From: Setophaga petechia
Taxonomy: Eukaryota > Chordata > Aves > Passeriformes > Parulidae
Direction of reading: 5' to 3'
Assembly: GCA_024362935.1 (NCBI GenBank)
Contig: JANCRA010000060.1
Location: 3,383,501 to 3,447,500 of the forward strand
Length of the DNA stretch: 64,000 bases
In this document: one piece after another, positions 57,329 through 64,000 of the stretch
Position numbering within the stretch: position 1 is the first letter of the stretch
Layout of the letters: each line of letters starts with the position of its first letter
Made by a program: the position numbers and the translations under genes
Notes under the pieces: generated by a model
What the model saw: the letters and a program-made list of their open reading frames with translations, nothing else
What the model was told of the DNA's origin: nothing
Database searches by the model: none

Positions 57329-60300
57329 GCTGGGAAGAAAGAAACAAGATTCCCTTTGGAATCCTTTTTTGAAAGCTTGATCCAGTAATCAACCTCACCA
57401 TTAATACCTATGTGTAATTTAGCTCAGGGCTCAGCTGTCACTCAGTGTGTCCCTTCAGGACACTTCAGAGCTGGCATTTCTGTAAGAGGAGCCCTTCTCC
57501 TGTCACACAGAACCAGCTCTTCCCCCTGCTCTTTCCTTACCTCTGCTGTGTCCTGCCCTCCCCACAGCTCCTGGCTCTCCTGCTGTGCTCAGTGACCTTT
57601 CACGCACCAGCTTTGCACTGCTGAACTCCAGGCAGGGACACCTTCAAGGAGGTGCTGAAAACTCCCATTTCTGACTGCTCTTCCCTTTGGACAGCCACAT
57701 CTTTCCTGTGCTTTCATGGAAATACAGCCCAAGAAAACGCAGGGTTCAGATCTTCTGTGATGTGTTCACCAGTGCCCTTCTCACTGACAGGGAGATAACG
57801 TCCCCTGTGCCATCAGAAATGACCACTGGACAAACCCATCCCAGTCCTGCTCATTCCTGCTCGTTCCTGGCACTTGCAGGGACTGTGGACACAGTAAGAA
57901 GCTCTCTGTGTCCTCCACACAGGGTGAGATGCACTCAGGGCTCTTTGTTTCTGTCACTGCTCTGTTCAGTGGCACCCCTGAGATTCCTGAAGGATGTTTT
58001 ATAGCCTGGTGGGAATGTTCAGAGGGAAATAGCCCTGGATCCCATGGGAGTGGTGGTCAATGCCATGATTGCCTGGGATTGCTGTCCCCTGGTGGCTCTT
58101 CCCAAGCCTGTCAATCGCTGTCTTCACAGGCTCAGTCTTTCTGTTTGTGGTCCTCTGCTTTCTTTACATTATTCAGAGATAAGTGCAGTGACAGCAGGGT
58201 CCTGTCACTGTGAAGCTGAAGTCATTTTAACTGTGATTGACAGTGATCACTGTCACACGAACATGAAGGCTGGAGAACATGGTTTTTCTTCTAGACATCA
58301 CCCACTTACCCTAAGCCAGAGCTGTCTGTGAACCATCTCCCTGTTTCAAACAACTTCTGCCTGTATGTCCATTAAATTGCTTTACAAATTGCTGGGATGA
58401 TGCTGAGATGTGTGATGGGCTCAGCAAAATGAAATGTTTGGAGGTGTCATTTTTCAAAGACCCCAAACTGTGACAGGCAGAGAAGAGAAGGTTTTGGGGA
58501 TGGCTCAGGTTGAGATCACAAGGTGATGCTTCAGCTCCACCAGGTGTGTTTGTTTTCCCACCAAGTAAATCTGAGGGGCTTTCTAGAGAATGAAGGGCAG
58601 GAGCAAGCTGGAATTGAAGGAATTGGTACCCAGGCACTGGATGAACCCCCAGGGAAGCTCAGTACCCAGTCTGAACTCCAAGGGAAGCAGCAGGACGTGG
58701 TCAGAGTGCAGGGCTGTGTGAGCACAGTGGTGGCACTGCTGGATTCCATTTCGATGGATTGGAACAAAATGGGAAGATTTGAGGAAGTCTCAATGCCTGT
58801 GTTTGGGGGAGACTGGGTGATTCAAATCTGTGTGGCTTGAGCAGAACTTTCTGCTGTCACTTCCCTTCTCTGATGTGCTCAGAATCGATTCCTTGCAGAG
58901 CAAAGAGTGTGTGGAAACAGAAGTCAGCCCAAATGTTGTCTGCAGGGTTTGACCTAGATTTTCCAAGGGATTTGGCTATGCACAAGCATTCACAAAATCT
59001 AAATTCAACCACCTGTCTCCTTGTGCTGGTAAAGCAAAAACCACTGATGCAAATGGACAAAGACTTTGTTTTTTCCCCACACAATTCCTGATCAGTCCGT
59101 GGCAGTGCAGGGAGCACGCTTGCAAATTGAACATGCAGCCAAACACGTGTTTTTTCACAGCTAAACACCCTTGAAAAATATTAATCCTGCACACTAATTA
59201 GCCAGAGATCAGAATGTGATCCCAGAAAATATGCTCACTCAGCCAAAAATAGGAAGATGGTTGCAGATATCCATATGCATACGTTCCTGTTCTGCATGTG
59301 CAGTGAGCTCTAAATGTGCACATTTCAGAACAGCCTCGACATGAGAACTTTTTAATTAGGCTGGTGGCCTTACAGAACATTTCCTGTTGGGAGAAAGTGC
59401 TAAGTGGGGAAAAAGAACGATCTGGAGAACAAAATGCACTTGTGCAGAAATGCTGGGGAGTCTGCAGGCAGCAGATCAGCGGTGCAAAGCTCCCCAGCAT
59501 GCCAAGGTTCCCCGAGCTGACAGGGATGTGTATCTGAGTGGGAGGGATGTCACTCTGGCTCTCAGGCACTGTCACAGCTCTGAGCCACGGGCTGGACAGG
59601 CTGTGGCTTTGTTCCAGCTGAGAGATCCAGGCTGCAGACCCGGCGTGTTCCTCGTGAGGGGCCCTGCCTGGAGAGCCCGAAGTGTCAGCAGAGGTGGGGT
59701 GGTGAGCAATGGGATGTGACAGGGAACAGGGAGCACATTTCCATGGCAGGAGCTCCTTCGAAAGGCTCCAATTCCCAGCATTTAGAGACTTTTGGCAGAA
59801 GCTCTGTCACAGCTGCCATGTCAGCCTGGGCTCTCCCACCAAAGGGAGCACTCCGTGGGGATGGACCTTGTATCCCACACTGCTGTCAACCTGCATGGCT
59901 GGGCTCAGCCTGCTCTGGAGCTTCCCAAACCTTTCAGGAGCTATTATTTCACCCTCAGAGGAGTTTTGCCTCCAGTGGTCGAGCCAGCTTTAATTATTCC
60001 AGAAAAACAACCAGAGCAGCAAACCCCTGCGTTGTGGTGGGAGCTCTCCTCAGCTCCAGCTGGGACTGGGAAGCACTTGGAGCCCCTTGGCTGCTCGTGG
60101 TGGTCACCAGTGCTTGCAGGAGGCAGCTGTAACTGAGTTTGCCCATGCAGGGAGCAGGTTTTGCCCCTTTGTTTCTGAGTGTAGGCCTCAGAGGAGCCAC
60201 CTCACCTGATTTCCTGCCAGCCTCCCCTGGCTGCTGCTGGGCATCCTCTGCTCGGGCTTCAAACATTCATTAGGGACATAATTAACATTCTCATCGTTAT

Positions 60301-62785
60301 GAAAGAGTAGGAATAGGGAAAATTAATTCCTTCAGAAGCACAAATTGGGGCTGTGAGTGTTTCTCCTGACCTGAGGGGTCTCAGACATGAGTCTGGTGTT
60401 CTTATTATGTCACACCTTATACAAATAAGGGATAAAATAGCAGCTCTGTGAGCAAGGAGACGTTCAGGAGACAGAGGAGTGGAAACACGAGTTAGAACTT
60501 CTGACAGCAGAGTGCTGCAGTAGAAGGTTATTTTAGAACTTGCTGCCTCAAGGGAGTTTGCACTTTCTTGCCTTGCAGTCAGCCAAAGATGTTGATGCCA
60601 ATTTAGTAGGAATTAAATGTATTCTCTCAACTTCAGGCGTTTTTCATAAGTTGCCCTAAGTAAGATCACTTTTCCCCCCTCCTTTCCACTTTCTCTGGGT
60701 GCATGGCTTTTGATCCAGCCTAAAAAGCAGAAGGTTCAAATCAGCCTTACAAACAGAGCTGTCATTCAGCTCCCTCCTTGGCAAAAGCTGTATTAATATC
60801 TACTGAAGTGTCTCAGCCAGTGATCAAAATCTTGCCTGCATTGCCATGGCAATGCAAAGGAAACTGAATTCCAACATGACAAAATCCCTCCTCTCTTCAC
60901 CCAACCATTGTCCCCAAGGTGGGACAAACAGGCAGCCCTGACAAAAACCAGGTGTTCAGCACCTGGATGGGGCAGGGCAGGGAGCCTGGCTCTCCTGAGC
61001 AGTGCTGCAGATGCTTCCTCTCCCTCATCCTGGATGTATTTGCTTTGTCTCTCATTACTGGGTGATTTTCAGAATCCTCAGCTCTTGGCTTTGCTTTTAT
61101 CTGCCTTTTTTCCCATTATTTTTAAAATTTTCTCCCTGCTTGCATCTTATATTTCAATTAGCAATAAGGAGCTCGTGGCTGTGGAGAAAATGCAGCAAGG
61201 CTGGAATAGTGTCCAGCCTTTGTCCTGAGTTCCCTCTGCTCCTCTCAGCAGTCTGGGCCCTCATCCCTCTAAATGATCCCAAAGAACTCTTTCCTGTCTC
61301 CTCACCTGCCCCAGTCAATGATCATTGCTTTTACACAATCACCTTTGAAATTAATAATTAAGAAATTCAAATGGAAACCACTTTAACACCATGGTTTTCC
61401 AGCAACCCTCAACTTTTGGAAATAATATTTTTTAGCCTTCAATGTTGGCAAGTCTTCACCTGCCCAGCTCAAACACCTCTGCAGGTACAGCCAACCACCT
61501 GGAAAGCTGGAGAACCCTTTTAAGAACCCTTGAGGGGTGGATGGTAAATACAGGCACCATTCAATCCTTTTACCCTCCAAAACAGGAGCCAGGATGCTGC
61601 AGTCAACACAGAGAACCAAATCAGCTCCAGCCTTACTCCTGTGGGTAAGCTCCAGCCAAAGGGGGCTGCATTTTCTGAGCCACTTTGGGCTCAATAATCC
61701 AATTTTCCACACATGTTTAAGATGATTTTTTTCTTTGTGCCTTAAAGCACTTGTAAAAACACATCCTGATGCCCAGCAACACAAGGCAATGTCCCAAGCC
61801 AAGTTCTAATGGGAAATGTGATCAGAATTGCATGAAAATGAAGATATTTTCCATCTCTATTTGTACTTACAATCAAGGAGTACAATCAAGGCATTTGTAG
61901 CAGCTTTCCTTGCAGAGCTGGTGTGTGTATGGCTTTCCTATGATACTTTCAGAAATGAAATTGATTCCTTTTATTTGGGAGAAAACCAAACATGAAATAG
62001 AGACAAACAGAAAGATCCTGACCAGTTCTACCTCATAACTAAATCAGCTTTCAGAGTAAATGACAGAGAAGAAACATCATGTTAAAAAAAAAAATAAATA
62101 AACTGAAAGTGCCCAGACCAAGTCTGAATTCTGGGGCTGTGTTTTTCCCAATAATGGAGACGTGTGGTGCTTTCAACCCTGTCTCCACTGAAATCCATTA
62201 GGACTCCTGCACAACCTCTTGTCCCCTTTTATAACCCAGATGTTGTCACTGCTTTTCAAAGCCATCACTCCTGAGAACATCTCCCTGGGAAGGGCACTAA
62301 TAACAGGAGCTGCACGTGAGGGAAATCCATTGTCAGGGAGATGCTCCTGGAATAGGGTACAGAGGATAGGATTGCAGAAATGTCACAATTCATCCTCCTG
62401 ATAATGCATTCCCTGGGAGCTGCACACAGAGCAGAGACAGAGGCATTTGTATGGCAGCAGCACCCAGAGCCTCACCAGGAATTCAGGAGGAGCTGTGTGT
62501 GCCAGGGGGATAAAGTTGCTTTCTCAATCCTTTTTATCCTCTCAGTGCAGAAACCACTCAGGGCAGAGCTGCTGCTCCTGAGTACAACCAGTGCCTGTGC
62601 CAGGCTGTGCCCATCCCTCAGGGCTCAGCCCTGTCCTGGGCACAACAAGGACACCACACAGTGCTTGTCCCAGCTCGCAGGCTGGGCAGAGTGGAATTAC
62701 CTCTGCCTCGGGCTCAGCTGGCCCAGGAGCTTCCCCAGCCCCAGCTCAGGCAGACCCTGGCCTGAAACTGCTTGGGAGTGTGTCC
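57329..62785. other. Long stretch with no recognised repeat or gene
   Basis: About 5.4 kb with no CR1 tail or LTR that I can place. It contains an 18-base perfect palindrome at 58238-58255 and a smooth stretch at about 60540-60700. Open frames such as minus 61383-61802 (139 codons) show no family or splice support. Confidence 0.35.
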
Positions 62786-62952
62786 CACCCTTGTCCCATG
62801 TCCTTCCTCTGGTCACCAGGACACCAGAGGAACCTTTGCCCACACCCTGTCCCACCCTTGTCCCATATCCTTCCTCTGGTCACCAGGACACCAGAGGAAC
62901 CTTTGCCCACACCCTGTCCCACCCTAGTCCCCATGTCCTTCCTCTGGTCACC
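62786..62952 (+). repeat. 67-bp tandem repeat, about 2.5 copies
   Basis: Units start 'cccacccttgtcccat' and contain 'ccttcctctggtcaccagga', 'caccagaggaacctttgccc'. The third unit is cut after GTCACC by an LTR; 'gtcaccaggacaccagagga' resumes at 63576. Confidence 0.95.
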
Positions 62953-63575
62953 TGTCAGGATCTCTAACTTGTCAGAGTGACCCCCAGAAAAGTTGGAAAG
63001 TCTGTTTTCCCAGCCCAGTGCTTGAAGAAGGAGTCAGGGCTCTTCATTTCTTGGTCTCAAGGTTGTTTATTGTGTCTTATCTATAAAAAATTTTCTCCTG
63101 CCCTGCCCAGGTCCATCCAGCAGGACAGTTCAGGCACTCTGCCTGCCCCCAGGGCAGTGTTGTGTCTTTATACTAAAAACTGCATGTACAATGTTTACAA
63201 TTACTTCCCAATACCCATCACCTATGTTAGACAGTGAGCTTCTACTCTAAACCAATCTGTAAGTGCCAACATCACAGCAGAAGATGGAGGCCAAGAAGAA
63301 GAAGGAGAAAGGCTGGACACACCCAGTTCCCTCCATCTTGCCTCCTGAACCCCCACACTAGAAACTCTAAAATCTACTTTTCCACCCTGTGATAACTTCA
63401 CTAATATTCTACCTAAACTGTTGTGGCTTGCTGATCTTCATACAAGGTTGGTAATTTGCTCCACGGGTCATAATCAAACCCACAGGGGCATCCTGGGCTC
63501 TTGCCAGGGTCTCTGAGACCCCTGCAGGGGTCTTGGCCACTCAGGACAGCCAAAGGGATGTCCTGGGTCCTGACA
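62953..63575 (-). mobile_element. Solo LTR, group B, minus, exact 6-bp TSD
   Basis: A 623-bp element TGTCAGGATC...GGGTCCTGACA between exact GTCACC copies (62947-62952 and 63576-63581). Landmarks: inverted 'ggttgtttattgtgtctt' polyadenylation region, 'atgttagacagtgagcttct', 'aagaagaagaaggagaaagg', 'cctccatcttgcc'. The repeat unit it split gives independent proof of the insertion point. Confidence 0.95.
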
Positions 63576-63581
63576 GTCACC

Positions 63582-64000
63582 AGGACACCAGAGGAATCTT
63601 TGGCCTCTCACAGCACTTCTCATCTCCTTGCAGAGCCTCCCCATGGCCTGCCTGGTGCTTCCATCCCAAACAGAGTCCAAAGGCAAAGCTTGGCTCGAGT
63701 GCCCCTGTCATGAACCTGGATTAATGCCACCATCCTCACTCAGTGCACCTCATCCCCTGGGTGTCATCAGCTAATTGCTCCTAGGCCTCCTACCCCACTC
63801 CTGGCTGGGCTGTTTTGTTGTCTCACTGCACACTGGGAGAGTCAGAAGGGTTAAATGAGCTATCTGAGGTCCCACAGCCAGTTCAGTCTGTCCTGTCCCC
63901 AGCTGCCTCCCCACCCTGCTTCTTACATTTCACTTCTTGCAAGCCCCATGAAAGAATCTTTTTTAAATAAGAGCATTCAGATAAGAAAAAGTTTAATATT
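63582..64000. other. Remainder of the 67-bp unit, then no feature
   Basis: The first 20 or so bases complete the interrupted tandem unit. The rest is unique-looking to the window end. Confidence 0.35.

Noticed and set aside
61383..61802. 139-codon minus frame
   Set aside because: No domain or splice support; treated as chance.

Overview
The window looks like intergenic or intronic DNA from a songbird-like (passerine) bird. No protein-coding gene of the host could be recognised on either strand. The identification rests on two things. First, there are about eighteen 5'-truncated CR1 LINE tails, the typical avian non-LTR retrotransposon, recognised by the 'CTTTAAGGTCCCTTCCAACCC' type 3' end and its reverse complement. 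Second, there is a dense set of solo endogenous-retrovirus LTRs that start TG, mostly end CA, and in most cases sit between short exact target-site duplications (TSDs). All family names here come from pattern recognition; no database was searched.

Layout. 1-10 kb: LTRs at 519-903, 8937-9569 and 9658-10074, older LTR debris, and at 2131-2995 an LTR swollen by an 11-copy minisatellite with a 159-codon open frame beside it (3005-3484). 10-20 kb: CR1 tails, a long near-perfect hairpin (10914-10979), LTRs at 11780, 15109, 16052 and 19602, and a 15-bp satellite at 16606-17135. 20-36 kb: LTRs at 20289, 21853, 24324, 29463 (inside a tandem repeat), 31426, 33061 and 35484, plus a 24-bp triplicate. 36-53 kb: minisatellites at 38296, 38690, 50863 and 52845, LTRs at 42687 and 45886, and a candidate small exon at 39956. 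53-64 kb: LTRs at 53455, 56637 and 62953, with about 5 kb (57.3-62.8 kb) where almost nothing repetitive is visible.

The LTRs fall into several groups. Group A (about 330-490 bp, nine copies) and group B (about 575-635 bp, five copies) have 6-bp TSDs, as expected of class II (ERVK/alpharetrovirus-like) integrases. Group D (about 690 bp, two inverted copies) and the LTR at 35484 fit 5-bp TSDs and probably belong to another class. The many exact TSDs, CpG-rich sequence in one B copy, and the near identity of the two D copies suggest recent activity. Only one place (2131 to about 3.5 kb) seems to retain internal retroviral sequence next to an LTR.

No operon, CRISPR array, tRNA, rRNA or host gene was found. 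Nearly all long open frames are products of tandem repeats or GC-rich CR1/LTR sequence. The best leads are the LTR with amplified polyadenylation-signal units and its adjacent unrecognised frame, the hairpin at 10.9 kb, the inverted LTR pairs, and the G-rich minisatellites. The window shows no clear new multi-gene system.
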